The notes under the pieces: generated by a model
What the model was told of the DNA's origin: nothing
Database searches by the model: none
What the model saw: only the letters and a program-made list of their open reading frames with translations
Shown: one piece after another, positions 1-11,402 of the stretch
How the letters are laid out: the number at the start of each line of letters is the position of its first letter
How positions within the stretch are numbered: the stretch's first letter is position 1
Position numbers and translations under genes: made by a program
Source of the DNA: Fistularia commersonii
Taxonomy: Eukaryota > Chordata > Actinopteri > Syngnathiformes > Fistulariidae
Length of the DNA stretch: 64,000 nucleotides
Direction: 5' to 3'
Assembly: GCA_037954325.1 (NCBI GenBank)
Contig: JBBMNZ010000019.1
Span: 11,787,501-11,851,500, forward strand

Positions 1-175
1 GCAGGAGAGAGACAGACGCAGGAGATAAGGGATGAAGGGTAAGAACAGAGCCAGGCACATGAAAGGATGAGGTGAGCGAGGCAAGGTAGAATGAATGAGA
101 GAAGAAAAAGGGGGAGATAACAGACGAAGAGAGGAAAAAAGGGTAAATTGGGGTAAAGAGGACAGGAGGACAAGT
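1..175. repeat. Purine-rich low-complexity tract
   Basis: The plus strand is dominated by A and G (runs such as gaggaaaaaaggg) with few pyrimidines. No reading frame of interest crosses it. It runs off the left edge, so its full extent is unknown. Confidence 0.6.
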
Positions 176-549
176 GCACGAGGTTAAACTGAAATCCATA
201 CCGATCCAAGCTGATCAGAGGTATCTGATATTACCGATAAAACCGATGTAATGAATCCAATAATCTTCATCGAACATCAATCACTATTTTTAGATCTCCC
301 TGGTTGACAGATGGCGGAAAAGAGCCATGTTGTCTTTTGTAAAGTGTGTTCAGAGGCTGAGTGTGTGATAGAGTCGCGGAGAAAAGAGAGATCTGACACT
401 TTTAATCACTTCTGTGTCTCCGGTCTTTTAACGTCTTTTAATCTCGGTGACATGAGAAGCGACGTTATGGAGTGGTTAATGCGTTACAGTTAAAAAAATT
501 GAGTGTATGCGTCCTTTTGAGTAACACTGTTTATAACACTTGAAATGGA

Positions 550-690
550 TGATTACTTGTTGTGATTGATGTTAATTGTTGTTATGTCATATTTTTCATC
601 TTATTCCTCACATAGTTTCCGGTTTGCTTTGTTTTTGTATATAATTACTTTGCTTAGCATCTTTACACTCAATATATTTATACGTATCAA
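550..690 (+). repeat. Left copy of a diverged direct duplication
   Basis: This stretch aligns with 1690-1830 in the same orientation. Shared words in order include aattgttgttat, atagtttcc, attactt, agcatc and cactc-atat-tttat. By eye identity is roughly two thirds over about 125 bases. The two copies bracket the hAT remnant and the TG microsatellite. The origin could be a local duplication or two copies of an unnamed repeat. Confidence 0.5.
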
Positions 691-886
691 TGTGGTACAC
701 TTTTTCAGCATGTGAGCTACTTATAAAATCTTCAAGTCCAAATGCCTTACCTATTATAAAAATGCAAAACATATTTATTTATAAATATATTGAGAATTTT
801 ATTTGTACAATATATGTTGGTCTACCTTGTATAACTGCATGGACCCATATTGCACAACACAATTTGGTACATTTTTTGTCATTACA

Positions 887-1272
887 TTACTCTGATGACT
901 TGCACTGAATGGAATCAGCAAGGGATGTATAGTTCAGACAGCAGCTACTGATAGTCAGCCTCAATAACACTTCCAAATGATCATCAGTCATGGTAGAACA
1001 GTATTTGGACTTAATGATCTTCATGTGGGAAAAGGCTGACTCACATTAATAAGTAGACAACTTTAATTTTAGTTCCTTCGCCCTTCTCCGACTCAGCTTG
1101 CTTTTCGGTGTTGCAGTTTTTATGCACAGTCCAGAATGCTGCTTTTTCTGTATAGCGATGGTAGACTGGCAGATGAGGCAAACTCACTTTGAAAATGATA
1201 CAGTTAAAAACAAAAGTCCTCCTCCAGCTCCCTCTGGAAGTGGTAACTTTTAGGCTTCTTACTTGGTCCAGC
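887..1272 (-). pseudogene. hAT transposase remnant: zinc-finger start joined to dimerisation end
   Basis: Read on the minus strand, the N-terminal part gives KKPKSYHFQRELEEDF, then VCLICQSTIAIQKK. This matches the CxxC zinc-finger start of hAT transposases of the ZBED5/GTF2IRD2 type. Within about 30 codons the frame passes to CESAFSHMKIIKSKY and then TMTDDHLE, the C-terminal hAT dimerisation (hATC) motif, and ends at a TAA at 887-889. The catalytic core of some 400 residues that should lie between them is absent. There are at least two in-frame stops, one directly before the CESAF motif, and one frameshift near the zinc finger. The family assignment comes from recalled motif patterns. The copy is not functional. 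Confidence 0.7.
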
Positions 1273-1530
1273 TCCCCAACTCAGTTTAATACCCTGTCTT
1301 AAGTTTAAGGAAATGAATTGCAGGATGACTAGGTAACTCGCAAGCTTGCTTTGTTTTGTAGCACTTAGCGCCATTGTACGCACATGCGTGGTGACCCACG
1401 TGTCGAAAAAGGTCAGATGTCAGACTGGCTGCCCCGTATGTCAATTAAGTGACAAATTTCATTGTGAGGACGGATGATATGCTGACATCTATATTTTTAA
1501 TACCATGCGATCTATCCACACTACCTTTGC

Positions 1531-1571
1531 AATCGACCGGTAGATCGCAATCGACATATTGGGCACCCCTG
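1531..1571 (-). repeat. hAT terminal and subterminal sequence
   Basis: The plus strand ends in gggcacccctg at 1571. Its complement starts CAGGGGTGCCCA. The adjoining 30 bases hold the palindromic word accggt flanked by cgat/gatcg words, as in subterminal transposase-binding regions of this hAT group. Confidence 0.5.
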
Positions 1572-1619
1572 TGGTAGGGCAATCTACTTTCATCATTTAC
1601 ATGCATGTGCTTGCGCATT

Positions 1620-1624
<5 letters not shown>

Positions 1625-1669
<45 letters not shown>

Positions 1670-1679
1670 TGTGTGTGTG
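1625..1679. repeat. (TG)n microsatellite
   Basis: About 27 TG units with one interruption (tttg). Repeated-cysteine/valine frames on one strand and threonine/histidine frames on the other are by-products of the dinucleotide. Confidence 0.97.
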
Positions 1680-1689
1680 CATGGGCAAC

Positions 1690-1830
1690 AGAAATTACTA
1701 TAACACCTGAAGTGAATTGCAATTGTTGTTATTCTATGATAATCTTCTTTCACCTATAGTTTCCAGCTGGCATTGTTCCTATGTAAGATTACTTTTTCTG
1801 AGCATCCATACACTCCATATGTTTATGTAT
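1690..1830 (+). repeat. Right copy of the diverged direct duplication
   Basis: Same-orientation partner of 550-690. It begins just after the TG microsatellite, about 120 bases beyond the hAT terminus. Confidence 0.5.
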
Positions 1831-2596
1831 TTTTCAAATTTCCCATTTCATTGTTTAGCCACAGACTAGGAGTTTTTATGGTTTATTTTTATTTTTTTCA
1901 CATGTGAATGGGAGAGTTAATGGTGGTCTGTCTCTACACCTCAGCACCCACTGTCCTGCAACCATGAGTGCAGGATAATCAGTATGAATAATGAATAATT
2001 GGATTTGATATTTATTTGTTTTCAACCCTAATCATCAGTTGAACCACATCTGCATTTTCTTTATTTGTGTGTGTGACTGTATGGAGTCCAACTCTGCTCT
2101 GACTGGACAGTCACTTAAATGTCCTTTGAAAAGGCTTTCCTACACATTACTCATCCTTTTCAAGCATTGAATAAATTAAGAAAAAACATATTTTTTAACC
2201 GTAATATTCAGGAATATTGGCATTTATGAAATGGCTATCATTATCTTTTTACTATTTGTTGGGTCAGTGATGGACTCCTCATTCAGCGATGAAGTGCTCA
2301 AGTAACTGTCACTTCAAGATTATTTTAACTGAGGGAAAACGATGAACATTATTATTTAGCTTCTGCCAGCATATCCCCCAAAAGTGTTATGCACGTCAGT
2401 TTTGGATTTGTCACAGTCTCTGCCCACTCCCGGTGGGTGTAACATATATAATCTTAGCATTGTTTGTGCACAGAGGCACTTTGAAAAAAAAGGAGGCAAG
2501 TGTAGGTGTAAACAGTAATCTTACTGTCCTGGTGAAAAAACAACAAATTGAACAAGAAGTCACTCAGAAACCTGGAAGAGGTGCTGCGTTTGCACC

Positions 2597-2597
<1 letters not shown>
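1831..2597. other. No gene recognised
   Basis: AT-rich unique sequence. I see no repeat family, splice-bounded exon or RNA gene here. Confidence 0.5.

Positions 2598-2668
<71 letters not shown>
2598..2668. repeat. (CA)n microsatellite
   Basis: About 35 uninterrupted CA units, one of the longest pure arrays in the window and therefore likely to be length-variable. Confidence 0.98.
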
Positions 2669-2671
<3 letters not shown>

Positions 2672-3730
2672 GCGCTGAAGGAGAATTGTGTGCACGGAGG
2701 TGAGGCTGATGACTGTGGGCAGGCAACTCTGACAGCAGGGGGCTGGCAGCTTGTGTATAATGTCACACAGAGAGGTTGCGTACGCTGGCGTGCACGCGTA
2801 CACATGTGCGCTCCTGTGCACCTATATGCCGTGCGACGCACGGGGCCAAACTCTTCCTCATTTTGCAGCAAAAACAATCTTTTGGCAGCTCATCTCGAGA
2901 GGAGTGTGCACTTGGTGTCCAAGCAGAGAAGCAGAAACAGCTTACACACAAAGTATGTACGCTGTTTTGTTGTATAAATAAGAATAAATGTATATATATG
3001 TAAATTCCTGAAAGGCTTTAAGTAAATACCAACGTTTATTACAAACACTTGGTTATTCCATACGGTACATATACTACTCTGATTAAGGCAATGGAAATAG
3101 TTATGGAAGGTGGAGATGAAGTCGTGGCAGATGCTTGGCTAAATGTAAACAAAGTACCCCCGGGGTTAGGTGGGCGGCTCCAACATACCTAAGATGTCAA
3201 AAAAAAAGAGAACACCTCAATTAGAGGGAAAAAAGTCTCACCTCACACTCAAAAGTTCCCCCCAAAGTTTCCTAACTATGGCAGGCGGTGTTACCGGAGT
3301 GACAATAATAGCATAAAAGTGGCATTAGATAAATTGAAGTTCATGTTATTTCCACTTCACAGGCCGAGAATAGAGAGCTATTGTGCGAGAATGCTGGGGG
3401 AAGAGCTGGAAAGAGCCTCAAGATTTTTTCGTTTGCCGCGTCGGTTAAATACCTTAAAGATGGCAGAGGGGTATCGACGCCACTGGCGGAGCAGGGAGTT
3501 GAGGGGGTGTAGTAAAGTTTTAAATAAAGAAAGAGCGACCGAGACTTGTATTTTGTTCCTCTAACCTGCGTTCCTTTTGTTACGGGATTAATTGAAAAGC
3601 TGTATTCAAGTTAATGAAAACCCCCGCTGTCCCAAGGATGACCTGCAAAGTTTCTCTGTGCCGCACGTCACTGGCTTGTTTCGTGTTTGAACAATTTATT
3701 CAATCGGTATTGTGGTACATCATGATACAT
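2669..3730. other. No gene recognised
   Basis: Mixed-composition sequence. Several overlapping frames of 60-95 codons on both strands near 2.7-3.0 kb have no recognisable motif and compete with each other, which is typical of non-coding GC-richer DNA. Confidence 0.5.
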
Positions 3731-3925
3731 GGGTTATTGGTAAAGTGGGGGACCAGTTGTTCGGCTGATGGTTCGATTTCTGGCACCTCCTGTCTGCATG
3801 CCGAAGTATCCTCGGGCAATAACAACAATGTTGCTCCCGATGGCCTGTTTAGTGCCTTGCATGAGTGCGTGCACAGGTGTGTGTGAATGGGTGAATGCTA
3901 TCTAGTGTAGAGTGCATTGATACCG
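3731..3925 (+). mobile_element. B-type tRNA-headed short repeat, degraded
   Basis: The head carries a B-box-like word (atggttcgattt), followed by the family signature: tgcatgccgaagtatcctcgggcaa, then gttgctcccgatggcc, then agtgccttgcat and a TG-rich tail with gaatgggtgaatgc. I recognise this as a common teleost repeat in which the central words normally read as gtgtccttgggcaagacactg. The exact family name is not known to me. Similar copies lie at 9993, 14719, 32905, 44098, 45950 and 60140. Confidence 0.65.
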
Positions 3926-4193
3926 CTTGATGTGAAAGTGATATCAACAGTAAGTTGAGACCGCTTCTCATATGATTTACAGGAAAATCCTGTCCAATTA
4001 GAGGAGAGTAATATGAAATCACACGATGGTACCTTTATTCCTTTCCTATCATTTTTCCTAAAAAAAAATATATATATACATATATATTTATGTACATATT
4101 TTGGTAAACCATTAAACAGATTAATTACTATTACAATATCAACACCTTCATTTCTTAAGTGGTGCATGTTTTTTTTTTGACCGCCATTTTGGA

Positions 4194-4552
4194 AGGGCGG
4201 CACATTGGTTAAAACTTCTGCCTCACAGCAGGTTTGAATCTGACTGGAGGCCTTTATGTGTGGAGTTTCCATATTCTTCCTGTTTCTTGTCCCTACATGT
4301 AATTCAAACCAAGAAATAGGTTAATAGTTGCCCTCTAAAAATGACTCAGAAGCGTGAATGAGATAGTGAATGTTGTATGTCTCTATATGATTTGTGAATG
4401 CATGAGTGAATATTTGTATGTCTGTATATGTGGCTTTGTGATGGACGGGCAAGGTTGAACCCCACCTCTCACCAAATAGCAGCTGGGATACGACTCTGAC
4501 TGCAGGACAAGTGGTGTAGATAAGGGATATATGAATGAATGAATGAATGAAT
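4194..4552 (+). mobile_element. A-type tRNA-headed repeat
   Basis: The copy starts with gggcggcacattggtt and a degraded B box (ggtttgaatctg), then a gtgtggagttt word, one body unit of gaatg...tgtatgtctctatatg, then ccccacctctcaccaaatagcagctgggata, gcaggacaagtggtgtaga and an (AATG)n tail. This order defines the A family used throughout this annotation. It is widely dispersed in teleosts. I do not know its formal name. Confidence 0.75.
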
Positions 4553-5926
4553 AAATTAAACAAAGAAAATGTTTTTCAGTTGGTCTTTAGATTCAGACTC
4601 CTATCTTGGATGTCACAGTCAGGTTTTTCCTCTACAACGAGCGGTAAAGCGTCAGCGAGATCGATTCAAACTTCTCCCAGAGCAAATGTGAGTGGCTTGT
4701 TCGCAGATGTGTGGAAGATTTATGGTCTGTATTACACGCCTTGAAAACACACAGTCGATTTCCTGGCAGGTGGAGCCCTGATGTTGAAGCGTAAGTGTGT
4801 CACGTTTTTCCTTCATTAGTCGATGATCACGTGAAGCAGCGCCGATGCCATTGATTACGGCACAAATGAGTTGATGTAGCGAGAGCTGACATTCAACTGT
4901 CATGAATATTCAGGAAAGAGCAACAGGGATTCAAGATCGCGGTTGACTTCGATTGATTTATGCCAGTTTTTCGCCGCTGGGGGAGCTGAGATCACTTTCA
5001 AAGGAGCCACAAAGTTATGACTATCACCTGCGGTTGACTTAGGATCTGGGATCGTTCAGCAGCTTGGAAATGCAGCCGTTGCGTTGGGAGGAGAACTCCA
5101 GTAGGTTCATGAAGCTGGTAAAAGTCTCCCCTATCATCTAATCGTGTTTAAAAACAAACGCGGCGGTGCTTTCCATGGGGGTGTCACTTGACTCCTTTTT
5201 TGGGGGGGGGGGGGAGGGGATCTGAACCAGGACTGACAGCTAAATGGATCAAGACACTTAGATGTTCTGGCTGCTTTTCAGTTTCCAGCCATTAATCCCG
5301 GGGCTGTCTTGTCACCGGCTTTTTTCGGGCTTGTTGGATTTGCAAGACAGGAAAAGAAACCAAAACAGCATACACAGTTTGCTTCCCTTTGTTGTCGTAC
5401 AGTAGTTCCTCCTGTCTCTGAGACTCAAAGGCAAAGCCCTCTTTGTATTTCCGGCGTCTTTCCAGGGGTGGAAAGTTTACTGGGGAAATCTCTCCGTGCG
5501 AGGGGAGCGTGCCACATTCATTTCAAGAAATGTAGCTCTTCAACATCTTCTTTTAAGGTAAGAGGAGGTGATAATAGCCTTTTTAGGAGTTAAACACCCA
5601 ACCTCCTGCATGTTACCTAAGCACAATAAATAGCAGCTTATGTTATTCAGTCAGTTCTTGACTTTATGTGAATGCTTGAATGCAGGTCGAGCAGCGACAG
5701 ATGTATTCCACCGTACTACTGCTGATACATTATAAATGATATCACGTTGTGTATTTGTGTAAACAAAAGGCATCACTGTGTCCTCACTTCTCAGTCCTAC
5801 AGTTTAGAGGTCAAAGGTCGTTTGTGATTTTATGTGCAAATGAAATTCACTGCACAATTAGCACAGTACACAGTTGTTGAGCCAAGAAAAATGAATTAAA
5901 AATATAAAATAAAATAATTCATAACC
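4553..5926. other. No gene recognised
   Basis: Unique sequence apart from a G run at 5202-5220. No exon, RNA gene or transposon end could be supported. Confidence 0.5.
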
Positions 5927-6020
5927 CATTCATTCATTCATCGGCTATGCTGTTTTTCCTGCACTCAGGAGCCCATCCCACGTATCATTGGGCGAGAGGC
6001 AGGGTTCATCCAGAGACATT
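5927..6020 (-). mobile_element. A-type repeat, 3' fragment
   Basis: Reverse-orientation tail (cattcattcattcat), then cctgcactcagg and atcattgggcgagaggcagggtt, which are the 3' third of the A family. The copy fades out after about 95 bases. Confidence 0.65.
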
Positions 6021-7921
6021 TAACAAAGGGAATTATAAAACATGCTAACTCCAGGATACAAAACATCGGAACCAATGAGAACAGGCAAAAAGTTGATTGG
6101 ATACACGTGACAGTGAGGAGGGGAAGCACCAACGGGCCTGGTCGGTCACCGCACAGGAAGTGCAAACCGAGGATGATGCGGACATCAAACTCTACAAAGC
6201 GAGGGAACAAATCGCGTTAGAACTTGATTTTATGCTTCCGGACTGAATTATCGCTGCTGAAACTCGATAATTCCATCTCTAAAAATAACCATTTCAAATC
6301 TGATCGCTGGTAACTTGTGACGTATGTTATCATGGCCAATAAATGAACATATATATGGACCAGACCTTGAAAAGTGACACAAGCTCAGGAAAGGACCCTG
6401 CCTTCCATTTGCTCTCCTCTTCCTCCTCGTAAGTCTTCTCAAAACACAATTTCCACTCAGGGAGTGTATGACAAATCACGATGACTTCAAAAAACTTGAT
6501 GGAGGAACCGGCGGAGACGGATGGATATGCCGGGGGGAGTAAACACGAAGACTCGTCCGATAAGTGAGAAACCGTCACAGCCCTTCCGAGATTCAGCTTT
6601 TTTGGCCAATAAAAGTGAAGGGGGGGGGGGGGATAAACAAGTCGAGCCGAACGGAGGAGCAGTCAAGCGCTCAAGCAGTCATGCGCAATAATAGACACAC
6701 ACACACACATGCACATTCATGTGTAATGCACCTGCACATAGGCTTGGGATGATACAACAAAACAGATTATACACTGAGGAAGCCAAACTACTTCACAATT
6801 CTTAATGGGATAAGAATTTAATAAAAGAGGGGGGTTGAATGAAAGGTGTGTCTGGGAACGAAGGCGCACAAGTGCCAGCAGGTGATAACATGATTGATTC
6901 CGAGATTGGCGGTTGTGTCTCAGCCGGGAGAGCCATCTACCTCGGTGCGCGGAAAAGTCGCGTAGAAAAATGCAGCTGGGAGAGGGCGGGTAGGTGGGGG
7001 GGGGGACAGGTGAAACAGTGAAAAGATAAATATTGCGCCGCTGCGATAAGAGATGGAGAACTCGAGAGGCAATGAATTTGAAGGAAGAGAAAACCGGCAG
7101 AGCAATTAGGGGTTGGGGGGGAACAGGGGGAGGAAATAAGGGGTCTTACAGGGATGAATGCCTTCCATGAATACCCCAAAGATGGCCATCGTGTGTGTGT
7201 GTGTGCATGTGTATGTGTGTGTGTATGTGCTCAAGCCATCCTGCTCACTCCGGTATATTTGTTATCAGCCCTTTTTCATACTCCGGGGCGGCGTTTGCAC
7301 CAAATATCTTGCAAAAGGACTCCAGCTGGGGGAGGTGGCGCTCCCCTCCAGAGGCAGCATGCGAGGAAATGAAGTCGCTCAAATGAGGTAAAACTACACA
7401 AAAATATAAATACATTCATCTAAATGACACGGTGAGATATTGTCTCTTTCGTGTTTACTGACATCCAGAAGCCCTGACGAGTCCCAGAGAGGGTTCTGGT
7501 GGAAAGACGGCGAGCTGGTTTCGGGGAAGTCGGAACACAAGTTAGCGAATTAATAGTCGCATTGGATGTACGGCGGGCTATTTCATTATACACTGGAAGA
7601 GCCAATAAATAGCTTTATTTATTTTTCATTTGTTATTATTTTATTTTCCTTTACGTTCCCCGCATTTGAAGCTGAACTGAGAATTTAGGCTTTGGTGAAA
7701 TGCCTGTCGATCGTTACGATACTTTTGTGTGATTGGATATGCTGTGCATCGGGGAGATACTTTTAAAGGTCTGCACGGAAACAGCTTTCCCCCGGCTGAT
7801 GTCACCGAGTCCCTGCAGGGAATTAGGAAATGTGAAGTTAGACATTATTATTTTTCAAACACACAGCTGACATTTGCAGTGAAGGTTGATCCAGCTCATT
7901 TGTTGAATGAAAGATGCACCT
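6021..7921. other. No gene; simple repeats only
   Basis: A G run (6620-6632), a short (CA)n near 6693-6712 and a (TG)n with interruptions (7191-7232). The rest is unique sequence without supported features. Confidence 0.5.
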
Positions 7922-8271
7922 TTGGGTGGCACATTGACTGACAGACCGTTTGAATGAGAGTGCGAATGGCTGTATGTCTTATTCGACTTGTGAAATGGTT
8001 TCGTATGTCTTCATGATGTGTCAAAGAAAGGGTGAACTCTTGTTCATCTTTATACGACACGTAAATGAGAAGGTAAATGGTTGATTGTCTTTATATGTGA
8101 TGTGAATGAGATGGTGAATTGATAAGTCTCTATATGTGACCCTGTGATTGGCTGGCGACCAGTGCAGAGTTAAACCACGCCTCTTGCCCAATGAAAGCTG
8201 GGATAGGCACCCTGACTGCATGATAGTCAGTATAGATAATATTGATAATGAATGAATGAATGAATGAATGA
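7922..8271 (+). mobile_element. A-type repeat with expanded body units
   Basis: A degraded head (gggtggcacattgac) is followed by about four tandem, diverged versions of the body unit (gaatg-ggt-tgt-tgtctttatatg). The canonical 3' part follows: ccctgtgattggctggcgacc, acgcctcttgcccaatg and agctgggatag, with an (AATG)n tail. The other copies in the window mostly have one to three of these units. Confidence 0.8.
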
Positions 8272-9992
8272 GTTTCCCTCGAATTCCCAATTGAATCTCT
8301 ATAGTACACCATTTTTTCTTTTTTTCTCTCTTTCACCTCTGGCGACTTGGTAAGCATACTTGAGTTCGGCCTTTCTTCTGCTTGTGGATTTTCAAAATAA
8401 AATCATGCCCTCAACCCAAATAATGACACTGGTTGGGTTCCCATAAGAACATATTTTTAAGGTATGCATTTCTAATTATGCTGGAAGTCACTGTAAGCAG
8501 TAATCTATGGTTCCACAAGTGTTTTTTTTTCAGGGTTCACTGTTAGTCATGTAATCATATCACGGGGGGCTTCATGCCATTTAAAGTAATTGTATAAAAG
8601 ACGCTTGCTCGGCTTGGGTCCATTTTTGATACCTGGTAAGAACTAGATTGCACAGCACGTGTTTATAGATACTGGACATTTTTCATTGCATGCACATGTA
8701 ATGTCTATCCCGAGTGCTTCACCTAAAGAGAGGGGTTGGGGTGGATATTGGGGGGGGGGCAAAAAAAAAGAGACACAGACACAGAAAACACCAGCACCAG
8801 CAGCCAGGGTACAAAACATTGGCCATGGTTACCAATCTGATAGCGGCTCAAAGACTCTCCACAAAACATTCTGAAACAAGGGGGCGCGGGGGAGATTAGA
8901 GCTGCCGTCTCAAAGGTGAACCAGACATGATGAAGAGCGTGTAAACACACCACTCTCACAGTGGGATGTGGGTTTCCGGTGTGTATTTAGGAGTGTTTTT
9001 TTGTGAAGAGCCGGCCAAAGCTAAAATGCGTGTTTGCGAATGGGGTCCCAGCAGGACAACGTTGAGTGCCAGCGCGGCGCCGGTTGACGAGCCAGGGCAA
9101 CGGGCTGGCTGGGAGAGGGGAAGAGGGGGGGTGGGAGGGTGTGGGATGTGGTAAAATGCAAGAGAAAAGAGAAAGTGAGCTATGATGAAGAGAGTGGAAA
9201 AAAAATGTCATGGTGACAGAGAGGGAGAGAAAAAGGAGGAGGCTGATAGGAAGAGAGGGATTTGGCCGGTCCCTTTGGGTCGCGGTATCTCCAGTGAGCA
9301 GAAGCGAGGAGAGATGGCGTACGGGAGCGAAACCAGGAAGTAAAGAGGAGAACAATTTCGAGCTAACCGGCTCCGACCCAACAGCATCCGTCTGTCTCAG
9401 GCTCGGTTTGGACCTGTAGGTAGGTTGTTGTGAGAGGATGATGGAGGCCCCTTTGGAAAGGGCTCGGAGGCCGCGTATGGGAAGTACAACGCTCTCCGCC
9501 TTTATGTTTCCGAAGTGCTCCTGTTACATCCAATTTTAACCGGCGTGCCACTTTCCTCGCATCTCTCAATCTTTTCAGAGGATTCAGCGGGTGATTCTCG
9601 TTCAAACGTCACGCTGCGCTGCCCACGGCACTGCTTTTCACAAACTATCCTTTTCTCCTTCACCACACGGAGGTTGGGATTGTCAAAAAAAGCGCCAAGG
9701 GAAACACTTGGTTTGGGCTTATTGGTTGACTGGTGACAGCAGGATAACTCAAGCGGCCATTTTCCTTTAGCTCCCTTGAACTTCCTCTAAGGAAGAAGCG
9801 CCTCACAGTTTCCACCACAGAGGAATATAAGTTTCGCATTGTGCCCTGAAGTAATTTTTTGCCTTCAAAAAGTATTCTGATTCTGATTTTGATATGGAGC
9901 CAGCCCAGAACTGAAGGTCATGAGATCGAATCGGGGAAAGGGTGTTAAAGGTCAAGTCATGGTTGATTTTATTCATATCACGCCATATAATT
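8272..9992. other. No gene recognised
   Basis: Unique sequence with G-rich patches at 8745-8760 and 9111-9139. The latter satisfies a four-run G-quadruplex pattern (gggagagggg, gggggg, gtgggaggg). Confidence 0.5.
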
Positions 9993-10176
9993 AGTGGCGG
10001 CATGGCGCAGGGCGTAGGGAGATCATCCTTGGAACCAACTATTCCTTATTGCGATCCCTGGTTCCTCCTAGTGTGTCATAGTGTTGTTGAGCAAGACACT
10101 GAACCCCTAACTGCTCTCCTCTTAGGTTGAAATGATAGGTTAAATGCAGAGAACGAATTTCCAGCAAAGGATCAAT
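9993..10176 (+). mobile_element. B-type repeat, variant with ggcggcatggcgcag head
   Basis: The head ggcggcatggcgcagggcg resembles an A box. It is followed by gttgttgagcaagacactg, aacccctaactgctc and aggttaaatgcagagaac, then gaatttccagcaaaggatcaa. The shared middle links it to the B family, but head and tail differ from the copy at 14719, so it is a separate subfamily. Confidence 0.7.
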
Positions 10177-10194
10177 ACATTTTTATTATAACTT

Positions 10195-10382
10195 TGGACC
10201 ACACTCTTTCAACTGATATACAGAAACCCAACATTCCCCAATGAGCAAGAACCTGGATGCAAAAGAAAGAGAGAAAGAGAGAAAGAAAGAAACGCTTTCC
10301 TTTCTGGTGCAAAAACCTTGGACAGATCCCAGTTCAATGTTGGCGGCCTTCTGCTTTGACTGGTGGGGTAGAAAGAGAATGG
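10195..10382 (-). mobile_element. C-type repeat with internal GAAA expansion
   Basis: Read on the minus strand the copy gives ctaccccaccagtcaaagcagaaggccgcc, then gttcttgctcattgggg and aatgttgggtttctgta, which are the ordered words of the C family (see 13085). A (GAAA)n run of about 30 bases (10262-10291) sits where the family has a T-rich stretch. Confidence 0.65.
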
Positions 10383-11102
10383 CCGAGAGATAAAAAGCAA
10401 GAGTATGATGGAGACAGAGTGGAGGGGGGCAATAATACAAATAGAAATTACTCAATAATAGCTTTCATATTGATTAAAAAAATAACGATGTTGGTTGACT
10501 GGCAAGACCACTGCAGTAGATCAAGGCGAAATGTCATAAGGTAACACTGTACATTCCTTTCGGTCGCAATTTGTCAACGGGCTGACAAGTGGGGAAGGTT
10601 CCCCTGGTATCATATCCCGACACATGATGACCCTTCCACCTGGAGCATCATCTCTACATCACCGTCTGTATCTATATTTAAACCTAACCTGAGTAAAAGT
10701 GGTCTTTGTATTTTCCAAATCTTTCCGTTGTAAATGAGAAATTGTGTTCCTCCGCTGAAGCTGCACCCCGAAAATAGATGCTTCTCCAGGTCAAAAAATT
10801 ACGCTCCGGATTTATTGAAAAATGACGGGAAATGACGGGTGCCAAATGTGTCGGTGTCTGACGCAGGATGTTGTTATATCACAACCGGAGCAAGCATCTT
10901 TTTAATACCCAAAAACACTTTCCCACCTCTAACTGAGGAATTTAACACGAGGACAACCAAGACTGGACTAATTATCATTGGCCTATTATTTTGAAGGTTC
11001 TGCAGCTAAAGCAGATATAAAAAGAAACCGAACACCCTTTGAAAATGTTAGATTTTTTTTTTTTTTTTTTTTTTTATTTAATGAAAATAAAGAATTAAAA
11101 AA
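10383..11102. other. No gene recognised
   Basis: Unique sequence. A poly(T) run of about 21 bases lies at 11052-11075. Nothing else is supported. Confidence 0.5.
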
Positions 11103-11402
11103 CTGTGCTGGCAAGGTGGTGCAGTGGTCATGGCAAGTCGGTCCCTCATTCTATTCTGACAGCGGGCCTGTGTGTGTGGACACTGGATGTACTCCATGTG
11201 TCTGCCAGGGTTTCCTCCAGTTTCTCTGAAGTGAATGGTTTATTCCTCCGTATGAAAGACGGTAAATAGCTGTATGTCTCTAAATGTGGCGCTTGGGGAA
11301 ATTGGCAACCGGTTCAGGGTTTAACAATGCCTATCACCCGATTACGGCTGGGATGGGCACCATTCCTCCCTGTGACTTGACTGCAGGATAAGTAGTATAG
11401 AC
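11103..11402 (+). mobile_element. A-type repeat, diverged
   Basis: Head caaggtggtgcagtggtcat (A-box-like), then ccagggtttcctccagttt, one body unit, gcaaccggttcagggttt, acggctgggatgggcacc and gactgcaggataagtagtatag. All parts are present in the family order, with heavy divergence. Confidence 0.75.

Larger units (their letters stand above)
690..1571 (-). mobile_element. hAT-superfamily element, internally deleted
   Basis: On the minus strand the element begins at 1571 with CAGGGGTGCCCA, a terminus typical of Charlie/ZBED5-like hAT transposons, followed by a subterminal block (1531-1560) rich in cgat and cggtag words. About 300 bases further in lies a broken transposase (887-1272), then an AT-rich 3' region. 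I cannot place the left terminus exactly. The bases after the right end (tggtaggg) only partly match candidates near 687-700, so no target duplication is claimed. The left boundary given is approximate. Confidence 0.55.
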
